NCBI GenBank assembly: GCA_019056595.1
Contig: CP036163.1
Location: 1,364,001-1,428,000 of the forward strand
Source: Pectobacterium atrosepticum
Lineage (GTDB): Bacteria; Pseudomonadota; Gammaproteobacteria; Enterobacterales; Enterobacteriaceae
Direction of reading: 5' to 3'
DNA: 64,000 nt
How positions within the stretch are numbered: the first letter of the stretch is position 1; every line of letters starts with the position of its first letter. The notes below the pieces were generated by a model that was given only the letters and a program-made list of their open reading frames with translations, was not told the DNA's origin and made no database searches. Below are positions 1-11,966 of the stretch, in pieces. Made by a program: the position numbers and the translations under genes.

Positions 1-1074
1 GAAATTCTGCTCGCTTACTTCTTCCTGTACTCAAACGTTGGGTTAGGTGTCGTCAAAGGGTTCGCAGCAGTCTTCGACAAATTACTCGGATTTGCAGGCC
101 AAGGGACAGACTTCGTATTCGGTGACATGGTGAATAGTGAGAAGAACCTGATTTCCTTCTTCTTCAAAGTGCTCTGCCCTATCGTCTTCATTTCCGCGCT
201 AATCGGTATTCTGCAACACATCAAAGTGTTGCCGATCATCATCCGCGCGATTGGTACCGTCCTGTCCAAAGTGAACGGCATGGGCAAACTGGAATCATTT
301 AACGCGGTCAGCTCATTGATTCTCGGCCAGTCCGAAAACTTCATTGCCTATAAAGATATTCTGGGCAAAATGTCCGAAAAACGCATGTACACCATGGCCG
401 CTACCGCCATGTCCACCGTTTCGATGTCCATCGTCGGTGCGTATATGTCTATGCTGGATGCCAAATTCGTCGTTGCCGCGCTGATTCTAAACATGTTCAG
501 TACCTTCATCGTGCTGTCGCTGATTAACCCCTACAAAGTCGGTGAAGAGCCGGAATTGCAGTTGGGTACTCTGCATGAAAACCAGAGCTTCTTTGAAATG
601 CTGGGCGAATACATTCTGGCGGGCTTCAAAGTGGCCGTTATCGTCGCCGCCATGCTGATCGGCTTCATTGCCCTGATTGCCGCGGTCAACGCGATTTTCA
701 GCGCCATTTTCGGCGTCAGCTTCCAGGAAATCCTTGGCTACGTGTTCTACCCGTTCGCTTGGATCATGGGTATCCCGTCTCACGAAGCCCTTCAGGTTGG
801 TAGCATCATGGCGACCAAACTGGTTTCTAATGAATTTGTCGCGATGCTGGAACTGCAAAAAGTGGCAGGCGAACTGTCTCCGCGCAGCGTGGGCATTCTG
901 TCTGTGTTCCTGGTGTCCTTCGCCAACTTCTCGTCTATCGGTATTATTGCCGGTGCGATTAAAGGCCTGAACGAGCAACAGGGCAACGTGGTTTCCCGTT
1001 TTGGCCTGAAGCTGGTTTACGGTTCCACGCTGGTGAGCATCCTTTCCGCGTCTATCGCCGGTCTGGTGCTGTAA
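1..1074 (+). CDS. nupC: NupC-type nucleoside permease, 3' part
   Basis: This is the C-terminal 357 residues of a concentrative nucleoside transporter; the reading frame is open from base 1, so the start lies upstream of the window. Proteins of this family (about 400 aa) import nucleosides across the inner membrane by proton symport. The visible part has several long hydrophobic segments, the conserved gating and core region with LILGQSENF near residue 105, and the C-terminal half with IPSHEAL and [10 protein letters not shown], which carry family-typical substrate-site residues. A strong terminator follows 30 bp after the stop. Identification is by family resemblance. Close paralogs exist in enterobacteria, so the exact symbol is less certain than the family. 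Confidence 0.88.
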   Translation, partial: EILLAYFFLYSNVGLGVVKGFAAVFDKLLGFAGQGTDFVFGDMVNSEKNLISFFFKVLCPIVFISALIGILQHIKVLPIIIRAIGTVLSKVNGMGKLESFNAVSSLILGQSENFIAYKDILGKMSEKRMYTMAATAMSTVSMSIVGAYMSMLDAKFVVAALILNMFSTFIVLSLINPYKVGEEPELQLGTLHENQSFFEMLGEYILAGFKVAVIVAAMLIGFIALIAAVNAIFSAIFGVSFQEILGYVFYPFAWIMGIPSHEALQVGSIMATKLVSNEFVAMLELQKVAGELSPRSVGILSVFLVSFANFSSIGIIAGAIKGLNEQQGNVVSRFGLKLVYGSTLVSILSASIAGLVL

Positions 1075-1107
1075 CCCTTCATCGCGTTATAAAATTCTTA
1101 TCTCGGT

Positions 1108-1138
1108 CCGGCAGTCTTACACTGCCGGATTTTTTTTC
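1108..1138 (+). terminator. Rho-independent terminator of nupC
   Basis: A perfect 7-bp stem CCGGCAG (1108-1114) / CTGCCGG (1122-1128) with a 7-nt loop is followed by an uninterrupted T run. It ends the nupC transcript. Confidence 0.9.
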
Positions 1139-1242
1139 CTACAAACCCTGACACATCTTCCATATTTCCTTCATTTTTGTCCGGCATCCACTGTTTAAAC
1201 TAGTAAAATGCGACCACTGGTCTAATAACGTGCTGGGTATGA

Positions 1243-1280
1243 CAGCCAACGCACATGCAGCGTGAAGTATGACGGGTAGA
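1243..1280. repeat. Terminal part of a dispersed enterobacterial repeat
   Basis: About 36 bp, from CAGCCAACGCACATGCA to GAAGTATGACGGGTA, match the right end of the longer element at 16999-17122 with only a few substitutions. The copy ends about 40 bp before mdtA, so it lies in the mdtA 5' region. I read it as a truncated copy of a MITE-like repeat. Confidence 0.7.
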
Positions 1281-1320
1281 TCGTACTTCCCGCGCAACCT
1301 GGAGAGAGTAATCCATCACT

Positions 1321-2556
1321 ATGAATGCCAAACGTATCCGAGGCCTGCTGATACTTGCCGCCGTTATCGCTATTGCCGTCCTGATCTGGCGCCATTTTAC
1401 CCAGACGACGCCTGCCGCCCCCGGCACGAGCGAACAGCACGCCGCCCGTACGTCACATTCGGAAAATAGTGGCAGTGGCGGCGGACGCCGTGCTGCCATG
1501 CGCACGCTGGCTCCGGTGCAGGCTGCACTGACGCAATCCGCTTCCGTACCTCATTACCTGTCCGGTTTAGGCACCGTGACGGCGGCCAATACCGTGACGC
1601 TACGCAGCCGGGTGAACGGGCAACTGATGGCGCTACACTTTCAGGAAGGGCAACAGGTTAAGGTTGGCGACCTGCTGGCGGAAATCGACCCGCGTCCTTT
1701 TCAGGTTGAGCTGACGCAGGCACAAGGGCAGTTGGCAAAAGATCAGGCCGCACTGCTTAACACCCGACAGGATTTAGCACGCTATCAACAACTGGTGAAA
1801 ACCAATCTGATCTCCCGTCAGGAGTTGGATACGCAGACCGCCGCCGTTCGTCAGGCGGAAGGCGCGTTAAAAGCCGATGAAGGTGCCGTAGCCAGCGCAC
1901 AGCTTCAGTTGGATTACAGCAAGATCACTGCCCCAATCAGCGGTCGGATAGGTTTAAAACAGGTCGATGTGGGCAATTACATCACTAGCGGCGATACCAA
2001 TGGTATTGTCGTAATTACGCAGACGTATCCGATCGATGTGGTCTTTACCGTACCGGAAGCGGAAATCTCCACGATTCTGAATGCGCAAAAATCAGGTCAG
2101 CCGCCGGTGGTGGAAGCTTGGGATCGCGCCAATCAAAAGAAACTCTCGCAGGGCATCCTGCTGAGCATGGATAACCAGATCGATACCACCACCGGCACGA
2201 TCAAGCTCAAGGCACGTTTTGATAATCTGGATGATGCCCTATTCCCGAACCAGTTCGTGAATATCCGCATGAAGGTCGATACGCTGAAAAATGCCGTCGT
2301 CGCGCCTTCTGCCGCCGTACAAATGGGGAATGACGGCCGCTTCGTCTGGATTCTGAATAATAAGAACGAAGTCAGTAAGCGTCAGGTGACCACCAGTATT
2401 CAGTACGGTCAGTTAGTTGTGGTTACCGCTGGGCTAGACGCCGATGTTCAGGTCGTGACTGACGGCATCGACCGCCTGACAGAAGGCGCGAAAGTGGAAA
2501 TCGTGCCCTCAGCGTTGACGGAGAAAACGCCCGCAATCGCTGGGGAGAAATCCTGA
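1321..2556 (+). CDS. mdtA: MdtA, membrane-fusion subunit of the MdtABC efflux pump
   Basis: This is the periplasmic adaptor of an RND tripartite efflux pump; with MdtB and MdtC it links the inner-membrane transporter to an outer-membrane channel (TolC in E. coli). The 411-aa product has one N-terminal hydrophobic anchor (about residues 6-24), a biotinyl-lipoyl-like segment ([11 protein letters not shown] about residue 92 and [10 protein letters not shown] about residue 203), a coiled-coil hairpin rich in Gln and Ala between them, and a C-terminal beta-barrel region. The start at 1321 has a GGAGAG element upstream. The stop overlaps the mdtB start by one base (TGATG), so the genes are translationally coupled. 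In E. coli the operon is activated by BaeR, which is encoded at the end of this same cluster. Confidence 0.95.
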   Translation: MNAKRIRGLLILAAVIAIAVLIWRHFTQTTPAAPGTSEQHAARTSHSENSGSGGGRRAAMRTLAPVQAALTQSASVPHYLSGLGTVTAANTVTLRSRVNGQLMALHFQEGQQVKVGDLLAEIDPRPFQVELTQAQGQLAKDQAALLNTRQDLARYQQLVKTNLISRQELDTQTAAVRQAEGALKADEGAVASAQLQLDYSKITAPISGRIGLKQVDVGNYITSGDTNGIVVITQTYPIDVVFTVPEAEISTILNAQKSGQPPVVEAWDRANQKKLSQGILLSMDNQIDTTTGTIKLKARFDNLDDALFPNQFVNIRMKVDTLKNAVVAPSAAVQMGNDGRFVWILNNKNEVSKRQVTTSIQYGQLVVVTAGLDADVQVVTDGIDRLTEGAKVEIVPSALTEKTPAIAGEKS

Positions 2557-5500
2557 TGCAGGATAACGTTCCAGCCAGCGGCGGCGGACCGTCTCGCCTG
2601 TTTATTCTGCGACCGGTCGCCACCACGCTGCTGATGATCGCCATTCTATTGGCCGGTATTATCGGCTATCGGGCACTGCCGGTTTCAGCACTGCCCGAGG
2701 TTGATTATCCGACGATTCAGGTCATTACTCTGTATCCGGGGGCTAGCCCCGACGTGGTGACCTCAGCGATTACCGCACCGCTGGAGCGGCAATTCGGCCA
2801 GATGTCCGGGCTAAAACAGATGTCGACGCAGAGCGCAGGCGGCGCATCAGTCATCACGCTTCAGTTCCAACTTGAGCTATCGCTGGACGTCGCCGAACAG
2901 GATGTGCAGGCCGCTATCAACGCGGCAAGCAACCTGCTGCCGAACGATCTGCCCTACCCACCGACCTACAGCAAAGTGAATCCGGCGGATCCGCCGATTA
3001 TGACGCTGGCCGTCACCTCCAGCGCCATGTCGATGACGCAGGTGCAGGACATGGTAGACAATCGCATCGCGCAGAAAATCTCGCAGGTGGCGGGTGTCGG
3101 GTTGGTGTCATTAGCCGGTGGACAACGCCCCGCCGTGCGGGTAAGGCTAAACGCGCCAGCGCTGGCGGCTTACGGCCTGACCAGCGAAACAATCCGCACT
3201 GCGATTACCGCTGCCAACGTGAATTCCGCCAAGGGTAGTCTGGATGGTCCGACACGTTCGGTAACGCTCTCCGCCAACGATCAGATGAAGTCCGTTGATG
3301 ATTATCGCAAGCTGATTGTCGCGTGGAAGAATGGCGCACCGGTAAGGCTTCAGGATGTCGCCACTATTGAGCAGGCCGCCGAGAATATTTATCTTGGTGC
3401 CTGGGCGAACCGGCAGCAGGCGATCATTATCAACGTTCAGCGCCAGCCGGGTGCCAACGTCATTACGACCACGGACAGCATTAACAAGATGCTGCCTGCG
3501 TTAAAAGCCAGCCTGCCGAATTCCGTTGAGGTCGCCACGCTGACCGACCGCACCACCAGCATTCGCGCCTCGGTCAAAGACGTCCAGTTCGAGCTGCTGC
3601 TGGCTATTGCCCTCGTCGTAATGGTGATTTATCTGTTCTTGCGTAACGCCGTCGCCACGCTAATCCCAAGCATTGCCGTACCGCTGTCGCTGGTTGGCAC
3701 CTTTGCCGCTATGTATTTTCTCGGTTTTTCCATCAATAACCTGACGCTGATGGCGCTCACCATCGCCACCGGTTTCGTGGTGGATGATGCCATCGTGGTG
3801 ATTGAAAACATCGCCCGCTATATCGAAAAAGGGGAAAAACCGCTTAACGCGGCGCTAAAAGGCGCGGGAGAAATTGGCTTTACCATTATTTCCCTGACGT
3901 TCTCCCTCATTGCCGTCTTGATCCCACTGCTGTTTATGGGCGATATCGTCGGACGCCTGTTCCGCGAGTTTGCCGTCACGCTGGCGGTATCTATCCTGAT
4001 TTCCGCCGTCGTGTCGCTCACGCTCACTCCGATGATGTGCGCCCGGATGCTAAGTCATCAGTCGCTGCGTAAACAGAACCGCTTTACCCGCGCCAGCGAG
4101 CGTTTCTTCACGCGCCTGATTGATACCTACGGCACGTGGCTGCGTAAAGTACTGAACCATCCGTGGCTAACGCTCAGCGTTGCACTCGGTACGCTGCTGC
4201 TGACCATCCTGCTCTATATCTGGATCCCGAAAGGCTTCTTCCCGATACAGGATAACGGCATTATACAGGGCACCGTGCAGGCACCGCAGACGGTCTCGTT
4301 CAGCAATATGGCCGACCGCCAACAGCGCGTTGCGTCCATTATCATGAAGGATCCGACGGTGGAGAGCGTGTCCTCGTTCATCGGCGTTGACGGCACCAAC
4401 GCGGCGCTGAACAGTGGTCGATTGCAAATCAACCTGAAACCGCTCAGTGAACGTAGCGAACGCATTCCAGAGATTATCAGTCGCCTGCAACAGCAAACCG
4501 CACAGATTCCCGGTATTCAGCTGTATCTGCAACCGGTGCAGGATCTCACCATCGACACCCAGATTAGCCGCACGCAATACCAGTTTACGTTGCAGGCGAT
4601 GTCGCTGGACGAACTCAGCGTCTGGGTGCCGAAGCTGATGACCGAATTGAAAAAGCTGCCGCAGCTAGAGGATGTCAGCAGCGACTGGCAAGACGGTGCC
4701 GCAGTCGCCTATGTCAACGTCGATCGTGACAGCGCCAGCCGTCTGGGTATCACGATGTCGCAGGTTGACAGCGCGCTGTACAACGCCTTTGGTCAGCGGT
4801 TGGTTTCCACCATCTATACGCAGGCAAGCCAGTACCGCGTGGTACTGGAACATGATACGACCAACAACACGGGGCTGGACGCGCTAAACGATGTGCGCCT
4901 CATCAGCAGCGACGGTGGTACGATTCCGCTCAGCAGCATTGCCACCATTGAAGAGCGTCAGGGGCCACTGGCGATCAACCATATCGACCAGTTCCCGTCG
5001 ACGACGATCTCTTTCAACGTCGCCAGCGGCTATGCACTGGGCGAAGCGGTTGATGCCATCACTCAGGCCGAGCAGCAGATGAATCTACCTGCGGATATCA
5101 CCACCCGTTTTCAGGGCAGCACGCTGGCGTTCCAGTCGGCGCTGAGCAGCACCGTGTGGCTCATCGTCGCGGCGATTGTCGCCATGTATATCGTGCTCGG
5201 CGTGCTGTACGAAAGCTTTATCCATCCGATCACGATCTTGTCTACGCTGCCAACGGCGGGGGTCGGCGCGCTACTGGCACTGATGATGGCGGGGAAAGAT
5301 CTGGATGTGATCGCCATTATCGGGATCATCTTGCTCATCGGGATCGTGAAGAAGAACGCCATCATGATGATCGACTTCGCGCTGGCGGCAGAGCGAGAAC
5401 AGGGTATGAAACCCTATGACGCCATTTATCAGGCTTGTCTGCTGCGTTTCCGGCCGATTTTGATGACCACGATGGCCGCACTGCTAAGTGCACTGCCGCT

Positions 5501-5678
5501 GATGCTCAGTACCGGCGTTGGCGCTGAGCTACGCCAGCCGCTAGGGGTCTGTATGGTCGGTGGCCTGATCATGAGCCAGATTCTGACGCTGTTTACCACA
5601 CCGGTGATTTACCTGCTGTTTGACCGCTTAGCGACACGCTTCCGTCGTGTACCGCGTCAGGAGGAAGAAACCGAGTGA
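2556..5678 (+). CDS. mdtB: MdtB, RND efflux transporter subunit
   Basis: This is an RND inner-membrane drug/proton antiporter of 1040 aa, the normal family length. The first transmembrane helix lies at about residues 14-36. Large periplasmic loops follow helices 1 and 7, and the central helix bundle contains the TM4 stretch [13 protein letters not shown] (about residues 405-417) with the proton-relay aspartates expected in RND pumps. In E. coli MdtB forms a B2C heterotrimer with MdtC; MdtB is thought to drive proton translocation and MdtC to bind drug. Known substrates of the family include bile salts, novobiocin and flavonoids, which fits a plant-associated host. It overlaps mdtA by 1 bp and mdtC by 4 bp. 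Confidence 0.96.
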   Translation: MQDNVPASGGGPSRLFILRPVATTLLMIAILLAGIIGYRALPVSALPEVDYPTIQVITLYPGASPDVVTSAITAPLERQFGQMSGLKQMSTQSAGGASVITLQFQLELSLDVAEQDVQAAINAASNLLPNDLPYPPTYSKVNPADPPIMTLAVTSSAMSMTQVQDMVDNRIAQKISQVAGVGLVSLAGGQRPAVRVRLNAPALAAYGLTSETIRTAITAANVNSAKGSLDGPTRSVTLSANDQMKSVDDYRKLIVAWKNGAPVRLQDVATIEQAAENIYLGAWANRQQAIIINVQRQPGANVITTTDSINKMLPALKASLPNSVEVATLTDRTTSIRASVKDVQFELLLAIALVVMVIYLFLRNAVATLIPSIAVPLSLVGTFAAMYFLGFSINNLTLMALTIATGFVVDDAIVVIENIARYIEKGEKPLNAALKGAGEIGFTIISLTFSLIAVLIPLLFMGDIVGRLFREFAVTLAVSILISAVVSLTLTPMMCARMLSHQSLRKQNRFTRASERFFTRLIDTYGTWLRKVLNHPWLTLSVALGTLLLTILLYIWIPKGFFPIQDNGIIQGTVQAPQTVSFSNMADRQQRVASIIMKDPTVESVSSFIGVDGTNAALNSGRLQINLKPLSERSERIPEIISRLQQQTAQIPGIQLYLQPVQDLTIDTQISRTQYQFTLQAMSLDELSVWVPKLMTELKKLPQLEDVSSDWQDGAAVAYVNVDRDSASRLGITMSQVDSALYNAFGQRLVSTIYTQASQYRVVLEHDTTNNTGLDALNDVRLISSDGGTIPLSSIATIEERQGPLAINHIDQFPSTTISFNVASGYALGEAVDAITQAEQQMNLPADITTRFQGSTLAFQSALSSTVWLIVAAIVAMYIVLGVLYESFIHPITILSTLPTAGVGALLALMMAGKDLDVIAIIGIILLIGIVKKNAIMMIDFALAAEREQGMKPYDAIYQACLLRFRPILMTTMAALLSALPLMLSTGVGAELRQPLGVCMVGGLIMSQILTLFTTPVIYLLFDRLATRFRRVPRQEEETE

Positions 5679-8600
5679 AGTTCTTCGCCCTGTTCATTCA
5701 CCGCCCCGTCGCCACCCTGCTGCTGACGCTGGCCATCGCGCTCTGCGGGGTCTTGGGTTTCCGTCTTCTGCCAGTGTCTCCGCTGCCGCAGGTGGATTTC
5801 CCGGTGATTTCAGTCAGCGCCTCGCTGGCCGGTGCCTCGCCGGAAACCATGGCCTCTGCCGTCGCGACACCGCTGGAACGTGCGCTCGGCAGGATCGCAG
5901 GCGTTAGCGAAATGACGTCCACCAGCTCACTCGGCAGCACGCGCGTCATTCTGGTGTTTAACCTCGACAGGGATATCAACGGTGCGGCGCGCGATGTACA
6001 AGCGGCAATCAACGCAGCACAGAATCTGCTGCCATCCGGCATGTCGAGTCGCCCTACCTATCGCAAAGTCAATCCGTCCGATGCGCCCGTCATGATCCTG
6101 ACGCTAACCTCGGACACCTACAGTCAGGGGCAGTTGTACGACTTTGCCTCGACCCAACTGTCGCAGAAAATTTCTCAGATGGAAGGCGTCGGCGATGTCT
6201 CTATCGGCGGGAGTTCGCTCCCCGCCGTGCGCGTTGCGCTAAATCCGGTGGCGCTGTTTAATCAGGGCATTTCTCTCGATGAGGTACGGCAGGCTATCGC
6301 ACAGGCGAACGTGCGCCAGCCGCTGGGAAATGTGGAAAACAGTCAGAAACGCTGGCAGATACAAACCAACGATGAGCTCAAAACCGCCGATGCGTACGCG
6401 CCACTGATTATCCACTATAGCAATGGAGCCGCCGTCCGCCTGAGCGATGTGGCGACGGTGGAAGATTCGGTGCAAAACTCCCGCAACGCCGGGATGGCGA
6501 ATTCGAAGCCCGCGATTCTGGTCATGATTCGCCGCGCGCCGGATGCCAACATTATTACCACAGTAGACAATATCCGTGCTGCCATGCCGGAGCTACGTGC
6601 CAGCCTGCCTGCCGAAATTCAGTTGGATGTCGCACAGGATCGTTCGCCCACTATTCGCGCCTCACTGGCGGAAGTGGAACAATCACTGATCATCGCCGTC
6701 GCGCTGGTGATTCTAGTCGTCTTCCTGTTCCTGCGTTCGTGGCGGGCAACGGCTATTCCGGCACTGGCCGTCCCCGTATCGCTTATTGGCACCTTCGCCG
6801 CGATGTATCTGTGTGGCTTCAGCCTGAACAACCTATCGCTAATGGCACTCACCATTGCCACCGGTTTCGTGGTGGATGACGCTATCGTGGTGCTGGAGAA
6901 TATTTCCCGCCATATCGAGGCCGGAATGAAGCCGCTACAGGCGTCGCTGCAAGGTGTGCGAGAAGTCGGGTTCACCGTTTTATCCATGAGTCTATCGCTG
7001 GTTGCGGTATTCCTCCCGCTCCTGTTGATGGACGGCTTGCCGGGGCGGCTATTCCGCGAATTCGCCGTGACGCTGTCGGTAGCGATCATGATTTCCCTGC
7101 TGATCTCGCTCACGCTGACGCCAATGCTGTGCGCACGACTGCTGCGTGCCGTTCCCAAACGCAGCCAGCCGCGCACTCAAGGGTTTAATCGTGTATTGCT
7201 CGCCATGCAGCAAGGCTACGGGCGATCGCTGAAGTGGGTACTCAACCATGCGCGCTGGGTTTTACTGCTATTGCTGGGGACCATCGCGCTCAACGTTTGG
7301 CTGTATATCAGCATTCCGAAAACCTTCTTCCCTGAGCAGGACACGGGCAGGATGATGGGTTTCATTCAGGCAGATCAGAGTATTTCTTTTCAGGCCATGA
7401 CGGTGAAACTCCAGAATTTCATGACCATTGTCAGCAGCGATCCGGCGGTGGATAACGTTAACGGTTTTACCGGCGGATCGCGCACCAACAGCGGTTCGAT
7501 GTTTATCTCACTGAAGCCGCTTTCCGAGCGCGATGTTTCAGCCCAGCAGGTGATCAGCCGCCTGCGCATCAAGCTGGCAAAAGAGCCGGGTGCCAACCTG
7601 TTTTTAATGCCGGTGCAGGATATCCGAATCGGCGGGCGGGAAGCGAACGCGGGCTATCAGTACACACTGCTGTCTGACGATTTGAACGAGTTGCGTACCT
7701 GGGAACCCAAGATCCGTGCAGCTTTCAGCAAACTGCCTGAGCTGGCCGATGTGAACTCCGATCAACAGGATAAAGGCGCGGAAATGGCGTTAACCTACGA
7801 TCGTGATGCGATGGCACAGCTAGGCATCAGCGTCTCTGCCGCCAATGCGCTACTTAACAACGCCTTCGGACAACGTCAGATTTCGACCATTTACCAACCG
7901 TTAAACCAGTACAAAGTGGTGATGGAAGTGGATGACGCCTATACGCAGGATGTCAGCTCGCTGGACAAGATGTTCGTGATAAATAGTGACAACAAACCGA
8001 TCCCGCTGTCTTATTTCGCCAGTTGGAAGCCGATCAACGCACCGCTGTCAGTGAACCATCAGGGGCTGTCCGCTGCCTCAACCATCTCTTTTAACCTGCC
8101 GGAAGGCACCGATCTTTCCAGCGCGACGGCGGCGATAGAGAGAACCATGACGTCGCTGGGCGTGCCGTCATCGGTTCGCGGCCAGTTCTCCGGCACGGCA
8201 CAGGCGTTCCAGCAATCGCAGTCTTCCCAGCTGTTGCTGATTCTGGCGGCGATTATCACCGTGTATATCGTGCTGGGCATACTGTATGAGAGCTATGTAC
8301 ATCCGTTGACCATTCTGTCCACCCTGCCCTCGGCGGGCGTGGGGGCACTGCTGGCGTTGGAGTGGTTCGGCGCGCCGTTTAGTCTGGTGGCACTGATTGG
8401 TATCATGCTGTTGATTGGGATCGTGAAGAAGAACGCGATCATGATGGTGGATTTCGCGCTGGTGGCACAGCGTAGCGGTAAACTGAGCGCGCAGGATGCT
8501 ATTTTTCAGGCCTGCCTGTTGCGTTTCCGCCCGATTATGATGACCACCTTAGCCGCGCTGTTTGGCGCACTGCCGCTAGTACTGACCAGCGGCGACGGCG

Positions 8601-8755
8601 CAGAGCTGCGTCAACCGCTCGGCATCACGATTGTCGGCGGGCTATTGATGAGCCAAGTCCTCACGCTGTATACCACTCCGGTGGTGTATCTGTTTTTCGA
8701 CAAACTGAGGACGATTCGGCGCAAAGCACCGGAGAAGGATTTGTCACTGTCGTGA
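5675..8755 (+). CDS. mdtC: MdtC, RND efflux transporter subunit
   Basis: This is the second RND transporter of the pump, 1026 aa, starting with GTG inside the mdtB stop (GTGA overlap). It shares the MdtB architecture: 12 predicted helices, two periplasmic domains and the TM4 motif [13 protein letters not shown]. It is the partner subunit in the MdtB2C heterotrimer. Unlike the compact E. coli mdtABCD layout, mdtC is followed by about 400 bp of repeat-like DNA before mdtD. Confidence 0.96.
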   Translation: MKFFALFIHRPVATLLLTLAIALCGVLGFRLLPVSPLPQVDFPVISVSASLAGASPETMASAVATPLERALGRIAGVSEMTSTSSLGSTRVILVFNLDRDINGAARDVQAAINAAQNLLPSGMSSRPTYRKVNPSDAPVMILTLTSDTYSQGQLYDFASTQLSQKISQMEGVGDVSIGGSSLPAVRVALNPVALFNQGISLDEVRQAIAQANVRQPLGNVENSQKRWQIQTNDELKTADAYAPLIIHYSNGAAVRLSDVATVEDSVQNSRNAGMANSKPAILVMIRRAPDANIITTVDNIRAAMPELRASLPAEIQLDVAQDRSPTIRASLAEVEQSLIIAVALVILVVFLFLRSWRATAIPALAVPVSLIGTFAAMYLCGFSLNNLSLMALTIATGFVVDDAIVVLENISRHIEAGMKPLQASLQGVREVGFTVLSMSLSLVAVFLPLLLMDGLPGRLFREFAVTLSVAIMISLLISLTLTPMLCARLLRAVPKRSQPRTQGFNRVLLAMQQGYGRSLKWVLNHARWVLLLLLGTIALNVWLYISIPKTFFPEQDTGRMMGFIQADQSISFQAMTVKLQNFMTIVSSDPAVDNVNGFTGGSRTNSGSMFISLKPLSERDVSAQQVISRLRIKLAKEPGANLFLMPVQDIRIGGREANAGYQYTLLSDDLNELRTWEPKIRAAFSKLPELADVNSDQQDKGAEMALTYDRDAMAQLGISVSAANALLNNAFGQRQISTIYQPLNQYKVVMEVDDAYTQDVSSLDKMFVINSDNKPIPLSYFASWKPINAPLSVNHQGLSAASTISFNLPEGTDLSSATAAIERTMTSLGVPSSVRGQFSGTAQAFQQSQSSQLLLILAAIITVYIVLGILYESYVHPLTILSTLPSAGVGALLALEWFGAPFSLVALIGIMLLIGIVKKNAIMMVDFALVAQRSGKLSAQDAIFQACLLRFRPIMMTTLAALFGALPLVLTSGDGAELRQPLGITIVGGLLMSQVLTLYTTPVVYLFFDKLRTIRRKAPEKDLSLS

Positions 8756-9157
8756 TAACAATCAATATGTCATTTCTGGAGAGGTTTCGTGCGCTTAACG
8801 TTCGCTGTTTTTCTAGTAGCGCCCCGAACGCGCCCGACCAAGGGCGGCTCAATCGCCGTCGCCCTTGGAACCCTGGCTTTTTGGCGGGAAATTATGCCGC
8901 TATGCGGTGCCTTCGGGAAAAGCATCCTCTTTACGGACCGCCGTTGACGCGTTCCCGACGCGACATCGGCTTGCGCGGCATCCATGCCGCTTATCCGAGA
9001 GTCTGCCTTTCCCTCAGCATAATTTACGCCAAGGGAAATGCTCAGCGCACGAAACCTCCCCTAAATAGCAGTATTCGTGATTTAAAAACACCATGCGCAA
9101 TGTGAGGACACCACCGACTATGCCCAATGTATTCAACAATCCAGAGGGTCATGGAAT
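8756..9157. repeat. Repeat-like insertion between mdtC and mdtD
   Basis: These 402 bp hold no convincing gene. They contain an inverted repeat CCAAGGGC (8838-8845) / GCCCTTGG (8861-8868) and a second palindromic stretch, GCGGCATCCATGCCGC, near 8976-8991. The GC-rich, hairpin-prone composition is typical of dispersed intergenic repeats of soft-rot enterobacteria. Open frames here (for example 8752-9105) show no protein-like composition. The element separates mdtD-baeSR from mdtABC and could reduce or modulate read-through. Confidence 0.5.
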
Positions 9158-10558
9158 ATGACCCAACCGGCCTCTGTCCGCTGGCAGCTCTGGATTGTTG
9201 CCTTTGGCTTTTTTATGCAGACGCTGGATACCACCATCGTGAATACCGCGCTGCCTTCTATGGCCGCGAGTCTGAATGAAAGCCCGCTGCATATGCATTC
9301 GGTGATCGTTTCCTATGTGTTGACCGTGGCGGTGATGCTGCCCGCCAGCGGCTGGCTAGCCGATCGCATCGGCGTGAAGAACATCTTTTTCGCCGCGATT
9401 CTGCTGTTTACGCTAGGGTCGCTGCTGTGTGCCCGTTCGGAAACGCTGGATGAACTGCTGATTTCACGCGTGATTCAAGGCATTGGCGGCGCGATGATGG
9501 TGCCGGTAGGACGTCTGACGGTGATGAAGATCGTCCCACGCGATCAGTATATGGCGGCGATGACGTTCGTGACGCTGCCCGGCCAGATTGGCCCATTACT
9601 GGGGCCCGCGCTCGGCGGCTTTCTTGTGGAATATGCCAGTTGGCACTGGATTTTCCTTATCAATCTACCGGTTGGTATTATCGGCGCGCTGGCAACCTGG
9701 TTCCTGATGCCCAATTACACCATGCAAACTCAGCGCTTCGATATCAGCGGTTTCGTTTGGCTGGCTGTCGGCATGGCGACGCTGACGCTTGCGCTCGACG
9801 GTAACCGTAGTCTCGGCATTCCGCCGATTGCCATTTTCGCGCTGATTGCCATCGGGCTCATCGCGCTGTTGAGCTACTGGCTACACGCCCGTCGTAACGA
9901 ACGAGCGCTGTTCAATCTACGTCTGTTCGACACCCATACCTTTTCTATCGGCCTGACCGGCGGGCTTTTGGCGCGTATCGGCAGCGGTATGCTACCGTTT
10001 ATGACACCGCTGTTTTTGCAGTTAGGAATGGGGTTTTCCCCGTTCCATGCTGGGCTAATGATGGTGCCAATGGTACTTGGCAGCATGGGAATAAAACGCG
10101 TCGTGGTGCAGATCGTCAATCGGTTCGGCTACCGCCGTGTGCTGGTCGCGTCTACATTATTGCTGGCACTGGTCACCGCGCTATTCGCACTGGTCGCACT
10201 TATGCAATGGATTTGGATGATCCCAGTGGTTCTGTTCTTCCTCGGCACAGTGAACGCCATTCGCTTCTCCACCATGAACACGCTGACGCTGAAAGATCTG
10301 CCGGATCCCCTCGCCAGCGGCGGCAATAGTCTGCTGTCGATGACCATGCAGCTCTCCACCAGCCTGGGGGTTAGCATCGCGGGTATTCTGCTGGGCATAT
10401 TTTCTCAACCGCATATCGCGGCAGAAAGTGGAGCAACCCATACGGTATTTCTCTACACCTATCTCAGTATGGTCGTCATCATCGCTCTGCCTGCGTTGAT
10501 TTTTAATCGTGTTCCGCCGGACACCCTAAAACAGTCAACGCTAGCGCGTAAATCGTGA
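9158..10558 (+). CDS. mdtD: MdtD, MFS transporter of the DHA2 family
   Basis: This is a 466-aa major facilitator protein of the 14-helix type. It has the DHA2 signature [13 protein letters not shown] near residue 23, [13 protein letters not shown] (MFS motif A) near residue 67 and [14 protein letters not shown] (motif C-like) near residue 146. It aligns along its whole length with enterobacterial MdtD, encoded in the mdtABCD-baeSR operon. In E. coli it is not needed for MdtABC drug efflux, and a Salmonella homologue (IceT) has been described as an iron-citrate exporter, so the substrate here is open. It lies 7 bp before baeS. Confidence 0.93.
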   Translation: MTQPASVRWQLWIVAFGFFMQTLDTTIVNTALPSMAASLNESPLHMHSVIVSYVLTVAVMLPASGWLADRIGVKNIFFAAILLFTLGSLLCARSETLDELLISRVIQGIGGAMMVPVGRLTVMKIVPRDQYMAAMTFVTLPGQIGPLLGPALGGFLVEYASWHWIFLINLPVGIIGALATWFLMPNYTMQTQRFDISGFVWLAVGMATLTLALDGNRSLGIPPIAIFALIAIGLIALLSYWLHARRNERALFNLRLFDTHTFSIGLTGGLLARIGSGMLPFMTPLFLQLGMGFSPFHAGLMMVPMVLGSMGIKRVVVQIVNRFGYRRVLVASTLLLALVTALFALVALMQWIWMIPVVLFFLGTVNAIRFSTMNTLTLKDLPDPLASGGNSLLSMTMQLSTSLGVSIAGILLGIFSQPHIAAESGATHTVFLYTYLSMVVIIALPALIFNRVPPDTLKQSTLARKS

Positions 10559-10565
10559 GGTCGTT

Positions 10566-11933
10566 ATGAAATTCGGAATCACCGCCAAGCTGTTTCTCGC
10601 CATTTTCGCGACCTGCATGTTGGTACTGGTCACCATGCACTGGGGCGTACGCGTCAGCTTCGAGCGCGGCTTTATCGACTACATTAAGCGCGGTAACGAA
10701 CAGCGGGTTACGCAACTGCGTGATGCACTGGCGGAGCAATATCAGCTGCACGGCGATTGGTCATTTCTGCGTAACAATGAGCGTCTGGTATTCAAAATGC
10801 TGCACTCCATGGATCAGAACAACGACACCGATAACAGCATGCAAGGGTGGCGAGTGCGTCTCTGGGTGCTAGATGCAAACAAACGCAAATTGTTCGGATC
10901 GCCGGCACCGATACCCAATGAAGGCACCTCGCAGCCCATTCAGGTACAGAATCAGACCGTCGGCTGGATTGTCGCTTCGCCCGTTGAACGCCTGACCCGC
11001 AATGCCGACATCAGTTTCGATCAACAGCAACAGCGCACCAGTTGGCTGATTGTCGCCCTCTCAATGCTGCTCGCTATCATTGCCACCTGGCTGACCGCTC
11101 GCGGCCTGCTCGCGCCCGTCAAACGGCTGGTCAGCGGCATGCACAGCTTGGCGTCGGGAGATTTCAGCACGCGGGTGACGGCAAGCTCGCACGACGAACT
11201 GGGCAGGCTGGCACAGGATTTCAACCAGCTTGCCAAGACGTTGGAAAAAAACGAGCAGTCCCGCCGCGCGTTTATGGCCGATGTATCCCACGAGCTTCGC
11301 ACGCCGCTGGCGGTGCTGCGCGGCGAACTGGAAGCCTTGCAGGATGGCGTGCGCAAGCCCGACGCACATTCTCTGCACTCGCTCCAGTCGGAGGTCGCCA
11401 CGCTCACCAAGCTGGTGGACGATCTGCATCAGCTCACGCTGTCCGATCGCGGCGCGCTGGCCTACCGCAAAACGTCTGTAGACGTCGTGCAAATCCTACA
11501 CATTGCTATCGCCGCGTTTCATGAACGCTTCCAGAAAAAACAGATTATGCTCACCACCGATTTTCCGGCTCAGGCTGGCGTTTTTGGCGATCCAGACAGG
11601 CTAAGTCAGTTATTTAATAATTTGCTGGAAAATAGCCTGCGTTACACCGATGAACAGGGCCAGTTGGCTATTACCGTGGTTCAGCAGCATAAACGCTGGG
11701 CCATTATCTGGCAGGATAGCGCCCCCGGCGTCACCGACGAGCAGCTTACGCTGATTTTCGAGCGCTTTTACCGTGCAGAAAGTTCGCGCAACCGCGCCAG
11801 CGGCGGTTCCGGTCTGGGGCTGGCTATCTGCAATAATATCGTTGAGGCGCATAGCGGACGTCTGTATGCTGAACATTCGCCATTAGGGGGAGTGATGATT
11901 ACCATTGAGCTTCCGTCGCACGTACCTGATTAA
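10566..11933 (+). CDS. baeS: BaeS sensor histidine kinase
   Basis: This is the membrane sensor kinase of the BaeSR envelope-stress system, 455 aa. It has an N-terminal helix (about residues 8-28), a periplasmic sensor region, a second helix (about residues 158-180), a HAMP domain, a HisKA domain with the H-box SHELRTPLAVLRG (phosphoacceptor His about residue 241) and a C-terminal HATPase domain with a GGSGLGLAIC G-box. In enterobacteria it responds to indole, flavonoids, tannins and other envelope-active compounds and phosphorylates BaeR, which activates mdtABCD. It starts 7 bp after mdtD and is followed by baeR. Confidence 0.95.
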   Translation: MKFGITAKLFLAIFATCMLVLVTMHWGVRVSFERGFIDYIKRGNEQRVTQLRDALAEQYQLHGDWSFLRNNERLVFKMLHSMDQNNDTDNSMQGWRVRLWVLDANKRKLFGSPAPIPNEGTSQPIQVQNQTVGWIVASPVERLTRNADISFDQQQQRTSWLIVALSMLLAIIATWLTARGLLAPVKRLVSGMHSLASGDFSTRVTASSHDELGRLAQDFNQLAKTLEKNEQSRRAFMADVSHELRTPLAVLRGELEALQDGVRKPDAHSLHSLQSEVATLTKLVDDLHQLTLSDRGALAYRKTSVDVVQILHIAIAAFHERFQKKQIMLTTDFPAQAGVFGDPDRLSQLFNNLLENSLRYTDEQGQLAITVVQQHKRWAIIWQDSAPGVTDEQLTLIFERFYRAESSRNRASGGSGLGLAICNNIVEAHSGRLYAEHSPLGGVMITIELPSHVPD

Positions 11934-11966
11934 GCGCCACTCCTGAAACCGAAACTAAGCAGAGCT

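Noticed and set aside
1141-1320. BaeR box before mdtA
   Set aside because: No segment matched the published BaeR consensus well enough by eye.
8752-9105. 117-aa open frame between mdtC and mdtD
   Set aside because: Lies in palindromic repeat DNA, has an unlikely Arg/Pro-rich composition and no RBS or family resemblance.
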